Source: Symbiodinium natans (Eukaryota; Sar; Dinophyceae; Suessiales; Symbiodiniaceae). Taken from it: 64,000 nt of DNA. Below are positions 1 to 9,387 of the stretch, one piece after another. The translations under genes and the position numbers were made by a program. How positions within the stretch are numbered: position 1 is the stretch's first letter; the number at the start of each line of letters is the position of its first letter. The DNA is taken from the NCBI GenBank assembly GCA_905221605.1, contig CAJNDS010002155.1, positions 560,001-624,000 of the forward strand, in the 5' to 3' direction. Below the pieces are notes generated by a model that saw only the letters and a program-made list of their open reading frames with translations, was not told the DNA's origin and searched no databases.

Positions 1-59
1 AGGGAGTCTAGTCTACTTGGGGTATCAAAGGGGTACCCCTATTTTTGGGAACTACCCAT

Positions 60-215
60 ATTCCCAAAAAGAACCCAAAAGAACCCAAAAAACCCCCCTA
101 TTTTGGGAAATACCCATATTCCCAAAAAGAACCCAAAAGAACCCAAAAGAACCCAAAAGAACCCAAAAGAACCCAAAAGAACTCAAAAGAAGCCAAAAGA
201 AGCCAAAAGAAGCCA
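60..215 (+). repeat. Decanucleotide minisatellite
   Basis: Tandem copies of a 10-base motif (AGAACCCAAA and variants) run through this stretch, degrading to AGAAGCCAAA at the right end. Open frames across it on both strands are simple translations of the repeat and are not genes. Confidence 0.85.
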
Positions 216-324
216 ATAGAACGCTTGGGGCAATGCCCTCTCTCAAGCGAGGCTCTGTCCTTGCTTCCCCCGAGTCCGCTTGTCGACGAGACCGCCCTGA
301 AGAATGCATTCCTGAGGCTGATGG

Positions 325-460
325 CTTAGGGGTTTAGGGTTTAGGGTTTAGGGTTTAGGGTTTAGGGTTTAGGGCTTAGGGTTTAGGGCTTAGGGTTTAG
401 GGTTTAGGGTTTAGGGTTTAGGGCTTAGGGTTTAGGGTTTAGGGTTCAGGGTTCAGGGTT
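325..460 (+). repeat. Interstitial TTTAGGG telomere-type array
   Basis: About 19 copies of the heptamer TTTAGGG, with GGGCTTA and GGGTTCA variants toward the right end. The array is internal and short, and other arrays in the window run in both orientations, so it is not a chromosome end. It is one of a series in the first 10 kb that lie in introns of the minus-strand gene described here. Confidence 0.9.
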
Positions 461-640
461 GTGTCTTAGACCTATGCTGGTTTGCTGTCAACTAGGCCCC
501 CTTATAAACATTGGTCCCCCCCAAAAGGGGACCCTGGCATGGAACAAGCCCCACGAGCTTGGGCCACGAGGTTGGTATCACGAAAATCCGCAACATCAAT
601 GGGTACCTCCAAGACACCAGAATCTGTGTAGATCATTTGG

Positions 641-723
641 GCGTTTACCATAATGGAGGACCCCTGAAATAAACCCCCGCATCATAAGGACCCCAATGAG
701 GTACCCAAACTCTCGTAAGCCTC
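641..723 (-). mobile_element. Diverged copy of the short introner-like element
   Basis: On the minus strand this reads GGCTTACGAGAGTTTGGG, then GTACC, CATTGGGGTCC and TTATGATGCGGGGG, and closes with TATGGTAAACGCC. Order and spacing match the element that forms the intron at 13604-13706, but the terminal inverted repeat has decayed. The adjacent upstream sequence on the minus strand (about 724-800) is open and could be an exon, but I could not confirm a splice pair. Confidence 0.55.
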
Positions 724-1283
724 CATGCAAAAGAAAAGAAAGCGACCGCAAAAACCGCCAGGTCTCTGCGTCACCGAGATCTTTGTCGGCCAGCGCGCCG
801 GCATACCTGGGTAGGCTTGGGAAGTCTTCTGGGTTTATGGGTTTCGGGTTGTTTGGGGGAAGACAGACAGGGGTGTAGAAGACTAGTTGAGCAAGGGCCG
901 CGGTCATGAAACCGAGAAGCCTCTGAACCGGAACTCAATCTAGCTGCCAGCAGCTCACTTTCATTATTTAAGAGTCGATGTGGGATAAAAATCTCGTTCA
1001 ACAATCCAATCTACGCCGAAGCATACTGGCTGTTCATGATTGTTCCCATGCTCCCGACGTCCAGTCATGCGTGCCAAGTGACGCCAGCGATAGCCTGCAA
1101 GTTTCGGAAAGGTGGTGGGCCCCAACTCTCTCTGCTTTCTTCATGTCCGACTGAACACAAGTTGGCACGGGCTCTTGTGGGAGTTTACGAAACCCCAAAC
1201 CGCAAACCCTAAATCCTAACCCTGAACCCCAAACCCCAAACCAGAAACCCCAAACCCTCAACCCTCAACCCTGAACCCTGAAC

Positions 1284-2616
1284 CACGTCTGGGCCTCGGA
1301 GGTTCTTGAACATCGTGGACTTCCAGATCCAGGGGCTACGGACGGTCACGTTCGCCTCCCCGATGTTCGTGTACGAGCGGAGGTACTGGATCATGATCCT
1401 GGGAGGGCCCCGGGCATCATCGGAACTCTCCGAGGCTGAGGGTTTTAGAGATGTATAAAGGTTTAGGTGGAGTATCCCGAAAACCCTAAACCCTAAACCC
1501 TAAAACCCTAAACCCTAAACCCTAAACCCTAAACCCTAAACCTGAGATTTCAGAGCCCGGATTCAAAGATCTCAAGGCGACCCTGCGATTCTAAGCCGGG
1601 GCGCATGGGCTTCTCGCTGAACTTCAGGTCGAAGACGAGCTCCTCACCGTTCGAGGTGTTGGAGATCCAGCCTGGTGTGATTTATAAGGGTTTAGGGTTT
1701 AGGGTTTAGGATTTAGGGTTTAGGGTTTAAGGTTCAGGGTTTAAGGTTTAGGGCTTCGGCTTCGTTGGGGTCAAGGCTTAAGGTTTTGGATGGCGTCCGC
1801 GATTTTTTCCGGCCGCCGCTGTTCACGTTGCAGAACGACAGCAGCTCTGGATTGGAAAGGCGCTTTGGACCCAAAATGCCCAGGGGCTCTTTTGCCAAGT
1901 CCGAGGCCCTGCTTTCCAGGGTTGAGTAGCAGAATCAAGCGCAGCATTATCTGCCAGTACTCCACGCATCCTCAAACCCTCAGCATATTGACCCTAAGCA
2001 TCCCGAAACCCTAGAACCCTAAACCCTAAACCCCAAACCCTAAACCCCAAACCCTAAACCCAAAGAAGCCAACATAGGGAGAAACATCGAGCCTGGCTTG
2101 TTCCGCCGGTCCTCAAAGAGGCTCCACTCGCCCCGAGGACTCTGCCGAGGCGTGCCTTTTGGGTTTGGGGGTTTGGAGTTTAGGGTTTAGGGTTTAGGGT
2201 TTAGGGTTTAGGGTTTAGGGTTTAGGGTTTAGGGTTTAGGGTTTAGGGTTTAGGGTTTCGGAGATAGGGTGCAAGGTTATCGCGTCTTGCCTTCGGGTTT
2301 AAGGAAGGTTGCGGTGCAAAAGTTGAGGGATCTTTTTGGGCCGCGGAGCCGCGCAGCATCTTGCAGGGACTTGACTGCGCACCCCCTTGCAAGCAGGTCA
2401 AGCAGCATTCCATCTACGCCCTACATGCCGGGGGCATCACGAACTTCCGGAAGGAGCCCTAAACCCTAAACCCCAAACCCTAAACCCTAAACCCTAAACC
2501 CTAAGCCCTAAACCCTAAACCCTAAACAGAAACCCAAGGACCTAGGATGGCTTGAGTTACCTTCGGTTACGCTATGGGCTCTCGGCTCTTTGGAACTCCA
2601 AATGCCGAAGTTGCAC
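1284..2616 (-). CDS. Four consecutive exons of an SGNH-hydrolase-like gene (C-terminal part)
   Basis: Minus-strand exons 2561-2616, 2093-2155, 1572-1671 and 1284-1398 join in one frame. The join gives CNFGIWSSKEPRAHSVTE, then a segment ending GEWSLFEDRRNKPGWIS, then NGEELVFDLKFSEKPM, then IMIQYLRSYTNIGEANVTV. The KPGWI, FDLKF and YLRSYxNxG blocks resemble a beta-rich module I associate with algal secreted SGNH/GDSL-type proteins; that is recall, not a search. Exon lengths (56, 63, 100 and 115 bases) match the phases exactly. Introns are 2156-2560 (GT-AG), 1672-2092 (GC-AG) and 1399-1571 (GA-AG). Neither the start nor the stop of the gene is identified. A catalytic Ser or Asp-His block is not seen in these four exons, so the enzyme assignment is weak, while the exon calls are strong. 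Confidence 0.6.
1399..1571 (-). other. GA-AG intron with a telomere-type array
   Basis: The only donor that keeps the frame between the flanking exons is CCTTGA|GATCTTTG, paired with acceptor CCCAG|GATCATG. This gives a GA-AG intron of 173 bases. GATC is repeated at both borders. A CCCTAAA array (plus strand, about 1479-1545) lies near the donor, with a short TTTAGG-like patch near the acceptor. Confidence 0.5.
1672..2092 (-). other. GC-AG intron bracketed by inverted telomere-type arrays
   Basis: Donor AAGCCAG|GCTCG and acceptor CACACCAG|GCTGG flank a 421-base intron. The heptamer CCAGGCT is directly repeated at the two borders. In the gene's sense the intron opens with TTTAGGG-type repeats (plus-strand 2009-2060, CCCTAAA) and closes with CCCTAAA-type repeats (plus-strand 1687-1757, TTTAGGG). 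Its two ends are therefore inverted copies of a telomere-like sequence. Confidence 0.6.
2156..2560 (-). other. GT-AG intron bracketed by inverted telomere-type arrays
   Basis: Donor GAAG|GTAACTC and acceptor CAAAAG|GCACG give a 405-base intron. TTTAGGG repeats fill about 2163-2258 and CCCTAAA repeats about 2458-2527 on the plus strand, so the two ends are again inverted telomere-like arrays around a unique core at 2260-2455. Confidence 0.6.
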
Positions 2617-2780
2617 CTGGGCCCGGAGATCTCGCGACGTGCTGCGTCAAAGGAAACAGGCAGACTGGGGCGGTCTCCTTGGCGCACATTGTGACTCAGC
2701 TCTGAAACAGGGCCGTTTGTGGCAGCATTGAAAGTTTGCAAAGTGCCAAGAGTCAGCAACCATGCCAAGATGATAGTTAC

Positions 2781-2864
2781 ATCGGGCGGTGTCGCTCTGA
2801 GCTGAAATTGCTGCAAAGCAACGAGGTCCGCCTTGAGAATGGGCTTGATCCACCCGCGGTCGTC
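2781..2864 (-). CDS. Probable exon, 28 codons
   Basis: An open minus-strand segment begins after CCGCAG|GAC and stops before a good donor, CCCGAT|GTAACT. It encodes 28 residues starting DDRGWIKPILKADLVALQQF. It lies just upstream of the four joined exons, on the same strand, but its phase (0) does not match the phase needed at 2616, so another exon or a different donor must intervene. Function not recognised. Confidence 0.35.
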
Positions 2865-3309
2865 CTGCGGGGCAGCTGCCCCAGCTGTTCTGGGTTTTGT
2901 GGGACAGGTTTGAGGAAATCGGCTGAGGCGCCTGGCCTCCCCACGTTGAGGTTTGGAGTTTAGGGAACACTACAGGGTACATTTCAGGGGTTTCTTCGCG
3001 AAGCTGCGCTTGACGTGTGAAAATGCATGTGCGGTAGCTAGCTTCGCCATTCCAATCTTGGCTAACTCAGAATCCCAGAATCCCAAAATCCCAGCTCCGG
3101 CCTGGAGATCCGGCGAAGGCCTCCTCAGCACAATCAACAATCGGCTTCCTCCATGCCCCGACTAGGCCCGTCAACAGCCAGGGCCCTCATCTCCAAACCC
3201 CCGAACCTAGCACAGGGGCTGATTCGGGCGAAGCGCAACGTGCAAAACAGCCCCGACACTGCGGCTCACAAAAGATTATTGTACTTCGAACATCCCCACC
3301 TTGGGGATT

Positions 3310-3515
3310 TGGATTTGGGCACTCCAGGGAGCCGCTGCTGGGGTTGGGCACTCCAGGGAGACTGTGGGGTTGGGCACTCCAGGGAAATCGAGTCTCTGGG
3401 CTGGGCACGGAGTCTGGCACTCCAGGGTCTCTGGGCTTGGGCACTCCAGGGCACTCTATGGAGTTTCTGAGTTGGGCACTCCAAGGAGCTTCTGGGGTTG
3501 GGCACTCCAGGGAGT
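3310..3515 (+). repeat. Minisatellite built on TTGGGCACTCCAGG
   Basis: Roughly eight imperfect copies of a 25-30 base unit centred on TTGGGCACTCCAGGGA. Frames open on both strands here merely translate the repeat. Flanking sequence from 2.95 to 4.0 kb shows no exon I can support. Confidence 0.75.
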
Positions 3516-4024
3516 CTCTAAGAGTAGACCGGGCGAGGAGAAGAGTTCCGGGCGAGGAGAAGAATTGAGTTGAAAATCTAACAACCCCACACCGAAGGCG
3601 GGGAAAAACAGGTAAGAGCCAGCCGAGGCTTCCGCTACTCCACCTCAACGCCCAAGGTCCTTCTCCCCCACTCTCCAAAACCACTCCAAGGGGCCGAAGT
3701 TGGGGAAGGAACTCCGGGTCAAGGAGCCGCGCTGTCTCCTAACCGGGTTCTCAAGGGGTTTCGGGCTCAGGGTTCAAGCTTCGGGCGTAGGACGAGGGAC
3801 CGAAGATTAAGTTACCATACTCGGGATGAATATCGTAAAGCATAGGGAGCCGGGTCACAAGATTTAAGGCCCCAGGGCTCAAAGGCATGTCCTCCCGCAC
3901 CGCACCCGAGGTCGAATGCGCAGATGTGTGTCAAGGGGCCTATCTGCCAAGGGGTAGCCTCCAAGAATCTCAGGCCTGAAGTATGTTGGCTTCACAAGCC
4001 GCCACCCAAAGAATCTGTTGATAG

Positions 4025-4175
4025 CCCTAAACCCTCTAAACCCTAAACGCACTAAACCCTACTGTAAACCCTAAACCCTAAACCACAACTCCACAGGCTC
4101 TTGAGGGCTTAGGGTTTAGGGTTTAGGGTTTAGGGTTTTGGGTTTAGGGCTTAGGGCTTAGGGTTTAGGGTTCAG
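4025..4175. repeat. Facing CCCTAAA and TTTAGGG arrays
   Basis: CCCTAAA-type repeats (4025-4085) are followed after about 20 bases by TTTAGGG-type repeats (4107-4175), forming a large imperfect inverted repeat of telomere-like sequence. Confidence 0.8.
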
Positions 4176-4194
4176 GGGGCTTATACTCCTGCAA

Positions 4195-4262
4195 TCTGGG
4201 TTTGGGGAATACGGTGCAGTCCTCTTCCGGAAGTCTCTCCAGCTTCTCCAACTGCTTGTTGC
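4195..4262 (-). CDS. Probable short exon
   Basis: On the minus strand, after CCTAAG|GC, the frame reads NKQLEKLERLPEEDCTVFP, with codon use like the other exons. The left boundary is not certain. It probably belongs to the same fragmented minus-strand gene. A second open patch at about 4530-4590, containing SIHEPQELWPGWKTRHPTW, may be the neighbouring exon. Confidence 0.35.
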
Positions 4263-4604
4263 CTTAGGGGTATGAGACACGTTCGAAGAGCTGCCTCACA
4301 AATGGCCCTTAGTTACTTGTCACTTCCTGTCAATTCTGTTTTCTGTAGACCAGCCACACCAGTAAGCAAGGATGTCGGCGTAGTACGCATGGGCCTCCGC
4401 CGATCCGCGTCAGCATCATGTAGACGGCTTCTGATACACAAAGGCACTCAGCCGAAGCCCCCGCCCGAAACCCCCGCAAGAACTCAAGGGCTCAAAAAAA
4501 GCAACAAAACCCGATGCCTGCCAGGTGGGGTGGCGGGTCTTCCAGCCCGGCCACAGCTCCTGGGGCTCGTGGATGCTGAGGATTTCTGCTTGAGGGTTGA
4601 GGGC

Positions 4605-4768
4605 TTAACACTTCGGGCTTAGGGCTTAGGGCTTAGGGCTTCGGGTTTAGGGCTTAGGGCTTCGGGCTTAGGGCTTAGGGCTTAGGGCTTAGGGCTTAGG
4701 GCTTAGGGCTTAGGGCTTAGGGCTTAGGGCTTAGGGCTTAGGGCTTAGGGCTTAGGGCTTAGGGCTGT
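4605..4768 (+). repeat. GGGCTTA array (telomere-repeat variant)
   Basis: More than 20 tandem heptamers, nearly all GGGCTTA with a few GGGCTTC and GGGTTTA. It is a homogenised single-base variant of the TTTAGGG unit, so it has spread by tandem expansion after the variant arose. Confidence 0.9.
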
Positions 4769-5109
4769 CGGCGCGGTCTCCTCCACATTTCGAGCCTCTT
4801 TGGCATACCTGGTCTGTCTTGCAGCAACAAGAAAGCGTGTCCATGAGCAACAACGAGTTAATCGGCGAACACATGTAAGATGCCCAAAACTCCACCCCTC
4901 ATCATAAAAGTCACAAACAACAATTGTGGATTCACTCTGCCCCTGTCGGAAACCTGGAAAACTTGACGGAACCAATCCGAAGCTGGGGTTTCGGGCGCAT
5001 TGAAAACCCAGGAAAAGTGCGTCCTTCCGAAAATGCCCATAGCAGTTCCTGAAAAACATTGAGAAAACCCGCAAAACCTGCGAAATCCACCCTCCCCCAC
5101 CCCAGCCCC

Positions 5110-5190
5110 CCGCCCAATTTGCAGCGCGCGGGGCAGGTCGAGGACCGCCTCGTAACTCAAGACGGGCACGCCGTAATGCTGGCCCAGGGA
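5110..5190 (-). CDS. Probable exon with an SGNH-type HYGVPVLSY motif
   Basis: The minus strand reads GQHYGVPVLSYEAVLDLPRA. The segment HYGVPVxSYxxAV is typical, from memory, of the stretch ahead of the catalytic Asp-His block in SGNH-type esterases of algae and plants. Taken with the downstream PGWI and LRSY blocks (1.3-2.2 kb), it is the main reason for the SGNH suggestion. Splice borders are approximate. The catalytic Asp-x-x-His exon expected between here and 2.6 kb was looked for and not found. Confidence 0.4.
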
Positions 5191-5287
5191 GCCTCGGGAA
5201 TCGTGCTACGAGAATAAGAATAACTATTATAGTAATACTTCCTATTATTTATTCTTGCTACTATTCGTATTACTGTCATTACTACTA

Positions 5288-5370
5288 AGCGTTTAGGGTT
5301 TAGGGTTTAGGGTTTAGGTTTTAGGGTTTAGGGTTTAGGGTTTAGGGTTTAGGGTTTAGGGTTTAGGGTT
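5288..5370 (+). repeat. TTTAGGG telomere-type array
   Basis: About 12 copies of TTTAGGG with one TTTTAGG slip, flanked on both sides by AT-rich sequence containing TATTATT-like repeats. Confidence 0.9.
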
Positions 5371-5679
5371 TTACTACGATTATGGTTATTATTATAAGGA
5401 CAACCCTGGCGTGTTCCTCAAGAGAAGAGATCGGAGTTTTGGGGTTTTGGGAAGGTAGGGGCTTGGGATTTTGGGTTGAGGCTCGTCGCCGAAGCCTAAA
5501 TGCTTCAGATTCAGGGTGCGTTGTTCTTGACCCCAAAACCAAAAACCTTAAATCCTCCGGGAACTTACAAGCTCCTTAGCAGCAGCCCGGACATTCCACT
5601 GCCAGGTCACGAATTCCTTCCAGCAGCCTCTGCGTATGTCCACCTCCGCCACTGATCATGTCGTGGTTCCTGCACTGGA

Positions 5680-5890
5680 AAAGGGTTTGGGGTTTCGGGG
5701 TTTGGGGGGCGTTGGGGGTTTGGGGGGTTTTGGGGGGTTGGGGGGTTTTGGGTGTTTTTCGGGGTTTTGGGGGTTTGGGGGTTTGTGGGGTTTTTGGTGT
5801 TTTTTGGCTTTTGGGGTTTGGGGGTTTGGGTTTTTGGGGGGTTTGGGTTTTTTGGGGGGGGTTTGGGGTTTTTGGGGTGGGGTTTAGGGT
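5680..5890 (+). repeat. G-rich GGGGTTT-like tract
   Basis: A 200-base tract of runs of four or more G separated by T-rich spacers (GGGGTTTTGGGGGGTTTGGGG type). It has strong G-quadruplex potential on the plus strand. The long open frames here are low-complexity (Gly/Phe or Pro/Lys) and are rejected as genes. Confidence 0.85.
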
Positions 5891-6906
5891 TTCAAGAGTC
5901 TGAAGGTTTTTGGCCAAGCGGCCACAAGACCACGAGCAAGGTCTTTGGAAGGAACAGATGGCAAGCACGCACAAACTCCTCGGGAACTGCTGGGGTTAAC
6001 AACCTGTAATTGCTGCTGGAACATCCTGTCACATTTCCAACGCAATCATTAGCATGCAGATCACAGATCACCAAGCGTTGCTGACAGCGATTGCATTGCA
6101 ACGACTTTGCTGAGGCATACAAGCATGCAGCTCCTCCAGTTCCTTGCCTGTCTGAGAGATGCCTCACAAGCGACGTGCAAAGGTCTCAAACCCCCCAAAA
6201 TTCCTAGCGACTCACTTCCAGCCTAATCTTTGTCGCCTGGATTCGATATTCTAGGGCACCGATAGCATACAGAGGGGCTTTCCTCCGTGAGGAACACCTG
6301 TCTGCGAATCCGTCACCTAGGGAGGCTATCTCCACAACTAGCCCAGATCCTTTGGACACCGGCAAACAATGGCAAGCAGCATCGGCTTTGCACCTGTTTG
6401 CACCTGTGTCAGCACCTCCCAGCCCTCGTCAAAGAGGCCGAAGCCCCAGTTCAAGCAAGCTGCCCCAGCCGTTCTGGCCGAAGTCCAGCAGCATCACATC
6501 CATTGGCTCAGTGGCCGTGTTCTGGCTCCTCGGCTTTCCGGAGAGGGGTTCCCTAGTGGGGATTTCCCAATATTTGGGGGTACCGATTTTTGGGAGAAAG
6601 GCTAGCATGTTTGGGCACATCAGGGGCATCCCCCATTTTCGGACACACACACACACACAGAGACCGCCTTTCTCATGGCAACTTGTCGGAACTCGCCAAA
6701 GGCAGAAGAGGATCAGCACCATGTCCGGCAGCGCGCAGGCCATGTCGCAGCCACCGCGTGCGCGGTTGTCCAACCTCACCATCTGCGACCGCATCCCTGC
6801 TCTGTGTCTCTCGAGTCGAGGGCCGTTAGGGCCCGCCTAACCCGTAAACCCTGAACCCTAAACCCAAATATGTGCCCCACTTAGTTTGGGTCCAAAAGGC
6901 TCACAG

Positions 6907-6981
6907 CCCCGTACATACGCCCTCGACAAGCATTCCGACTTTGAATACTGGTGGTGCACCTTCGAGTGTCCGAAGCCCCAA
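6907..6981. other. Likely exon, strand unresolved
   Basis: Plus strand: after CTCACAG the frame gives 25 codons, PRTYALDKHSDFEYWWCTFE then CPKPQ, ending at CCCCAA|GTACCAG, phase 0 at both ends. Minus strand: the same bases are also open and protein-like (SCWYLGLRTLEGAPPVFKVG, then MLVEGVCTGL). The balanced composition supports coding, but I cannot choose the strand. The surrounding genes run on the minus strand. Confidence 0.35.
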
Positions 6982-7221
6982 GTACCAGCAGCTCGGGTCG
7001 AATCGGCCCAGTGGGTCCCACCCCCCCCCCTCTCTCTGGCCACAGCCGCTCGACTTGTCCGTGGAAGGCCGAGCGGAGGTAGTCCGCGAACTGCCCCGAC
7101 CAGGAGCCTTGGCACCATGGATTGCCACTGGGGTTTTTCTACATTCTGAAAGGGGGTTTTGAACAGGTCTGCAGCATGTGGCGCTTGGGGATTCTAGTCG
7201 CAGGGTCTAAGGCCTTGACTC

Positions 7222-7348
7222 AAGACTCCAACAAAAGCTCGCCGAGGCTCAATGATTGTTTCGGGTTTGGCAGGATGTGCAGCAGCCTCCCAAACAGAGG
7301 CACAGGGGAGAAGCGCAGGGTAGCAGAGGCTTGCGGCACTCCATATCC
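7222..7348 (-). CDS. Probable exon
   Basis: After acceptor TTTCAG|GGATATGG the minus strand is open for about 42 codons (GYGVPQASATLRFSPVPLFG, then RLLHILPNPKQSLSLGELLL), closing at a TGA just beyond. The donor is not fixed. Function not recognised. It may be an upstream exon of the fragmented minus-strand gene. Confidence 0.35.
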
Positions 7349-8399
7349 CTGAAACTCCAAAATTAAAATTTTGACCCATACCTACCACTGACCTAGTCAT
7401 GGGGAGACAGATGATTCGCCTGAAGCTGCATTGGAAGTGAGACAAAGGCCTGTCGGTACACTCTTGTCCCTCAATGCTGACTCGGTGGACCTTACCTGAA
7501 GCCCCCAACGGAACCCCTGCCTTCGCCGTATGTCATGCTGCCTCCGTAGACATGCAGCCTGCTAGATCGGTTCAAGGGCTTCGGGTTGAAGGGGTGTAGG
7601 ACCCCAACAGAATCCCCAAAGGTTGCCTTCTTGCGCAAATGGTCTCGTGGGGGGTGGCCTTCTGGCTTGCATTTGCATGGACTTTTACCTGCCTGACTGT
7701 TTGGTTCCTCCAAAGTCGGAGGAACATGGCATAGAGCTGCGGATAGTCCTGACCTTCATGGCCCCATTGAAAAGGGGGGGGGGGCCCGGTGCGGCCAGGG
7801 GTGTTAAGGGTTGTGGGGTTTTAAGCTTAGGGTGCTTTGGCTTCGAACCGCTGGCTCCCAGGGTTGAGACTGAGACAACAGCCTGAACCCAAAGCCCGAA
7901 ACCGAAAGCCCTAAATCCGAAAGTTTAGGGAATGGGCTTTGGCCTTCACGGCGCCTCAAAGTCCTTGCACGCTAGCCAAGGTCCCTTGAGTCTTGATCCC
8001 AAGGCGCTGGCCATGGCCTGGCTGGCTTCCAAAGCTTCGGTGGTCAAGGCCGCCAGGGATTGAAACTCGGGCCTGGGCTCTTGTGGCCGCTGGGTTTGGG
8101 CGCTGAGGGTCTGGGGTTGGGGGTTGAGGCTCTAAGATGGAGTTTGAGGTCTTGGAGGTTGGGGGGCGTTGAGGGGTTGAGGGGCTGAGGGGTTGAGTGG
8201 TTGAGGGGTTGAGGGTTGAGGGGTTGAGGGGTTGAGGGGTTGACGGTCCGGGGTTTGGGCCTGATGGACGCCAAGCTCTTGAAGTTTGCAAGGTCTTGGG
8301 GTCACGGGGGGGCCTCATTGGCGATTTCGGGTTTGCTTTAAACTTTGACAGCCCGTGTGTTCTCGACGTACTTGTTGATCCGACGTGTTAGAACCCTCC

Positions 8400-8770
8400 A
8401 CCCTCAAGAACTTGCTTGTGGCAAGGCGCGGTCGGTACACCAAGCTGTTCCCAGGACCGGCGTTCGTGTGTGTGGGCAGCCGAGGCAGCTGCCGCAGAGC
8501 ATCAGCGCTCAGCTGAATGGGAGGTGGTGCCGGTGCATCCAGTGGGATCGCGGGGACGGGGGCTGGGCTCGGGCTCGGGGCTGAGTCAGGCTCAGGGTGT
8601 GGCGGAGTGGATTCGGGGGTGGGGATGGTGGGTGGGTCCGGGATCAGCGTCGTGCCCAAGCGCAGTGGCGGAGCCCGAGTTGCTTTGTCCAGGGGCGGGG
8701 ACACTGCGCCGGGCGAGGCAAGCGCTGCCTGCTTGGCTGCGAACTCGGCCTCGGTGAGGAGGCCGTGCTC
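8400..8770 (-). CDS. Exon: SHOCT-like helix followed by a proline-rich linker
   Basis: Acceptor GGCTGAG|GAGCACGGC opens a frame that starts EHGLLTEAEFAAKQAALASP. It continues through a long Pro/Ala/Ser/Thr-rich stretch and ends near LVYRPRLATSKFL. The opening matches the short amphipathic pattern (GxLTExEFxxKKxxLL) seen at the ends of many SHOCT-domain or oligomerisation tails. The rest is disordered. The left boundary is approximate because the donor is ambiguous (possibly TTGAGG|GTGGAGG). Confidence 0.5.
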
Positions 8771-9305
8771 CTCAGCCACGGAGAAACACGTGGAATTAGA
8801 ATCCATGATATGAACGAGAGAGAGGCAAGATGAGCCCAAGCCACACCAAAAAAGATGGGGCCACCCCCCCCCCACACCTCCCGTCTGTCCTTCAAGATCG
8901 TCAAAGCCTTCCACGGAGAGAGCTCCTCTCCAGCAGGCGCCGTCTCGGAATCGGCCGGGTGCGAAACACCCAGGAACGATCGATCTATCCTGGGTTGCGG
9001 GTGTAGGGTTCTGAGGGTTTAGGGCTTACCAGGAAGTTGCCACAATATGGAGATATACATAATTTAGTTTCCTTGAGGACAGAAACACCGTGCAGCACAA
9101 GAGTCCTGCTAGTGCGGTGCTGGTAAGGCTTGGTGGCACCTCATTGTAAAACCCTTACAGAACCTTGAAGCCAAGATACTGAAACCCCAAACCCCCGTCC
9201 CCCTCAACCCTGAACCCTGAACCCTGAACCCTAAACCCTAAACCCTAAACCCTACTAAACCTTAGTGGATCCCCTAAAGCCCGAAGCCTCAAAAGCCCAT
9301 TCAAC

Positions 9306-9382
9306 ATCCAAGTCGAAGGGCAGATTGCCGCTGAGGACAAGCAGGCCGAGGCCCACGCCCGTCACGGCACAGAGTAAGTTGC
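9306..9382 (-). CDS. Probable membrane-anchor exon (strand not certain)
   Basis: Minus strand: acceptor CGTAAG|GC and donor TTGGAT|GTTGAATG enclose 77 bases reading NLLCAVTGVGLGLLVLSGNL then PFDLD, a clear hydrophobic helix. CCCTAAA repeats to the left (9215-9258) and TTTAGGG repeats to the right (9388-9470) bracket it, as for the joined minus-strand exons at 1.3-2.6 kb. Plus-strand alternative: FNIQVEGQIAAEDKQAEAHA ending at a perfect GTAAGT donor. I favour minus because of the repeat pattern and neighbours, but the call is open. Confidence 0.35.
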
Positions 9383-9387
9383 CTTAC

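Noticed and set aside
325-5370. A chromosome end, because of TTTAGGG arrays
   Set aside because: Arrays are short, occur in both orientations, and lie between joinable exons; the window edge itself is not telomeric.
7575-7625. GDS-like motif (ATFGDSVG) as the SGNH catalytic serine exon
   Set aside because: The same bases match the GGGGATTCTGTT and GGGGTCC parts of the introner-like family, so it is more likely element sequence.
8044-8318. Pro/Asn-rich minus-strand gene
   Set aside because: It is the translation of a GGGGTTGA simple repeat at 8160-8250.
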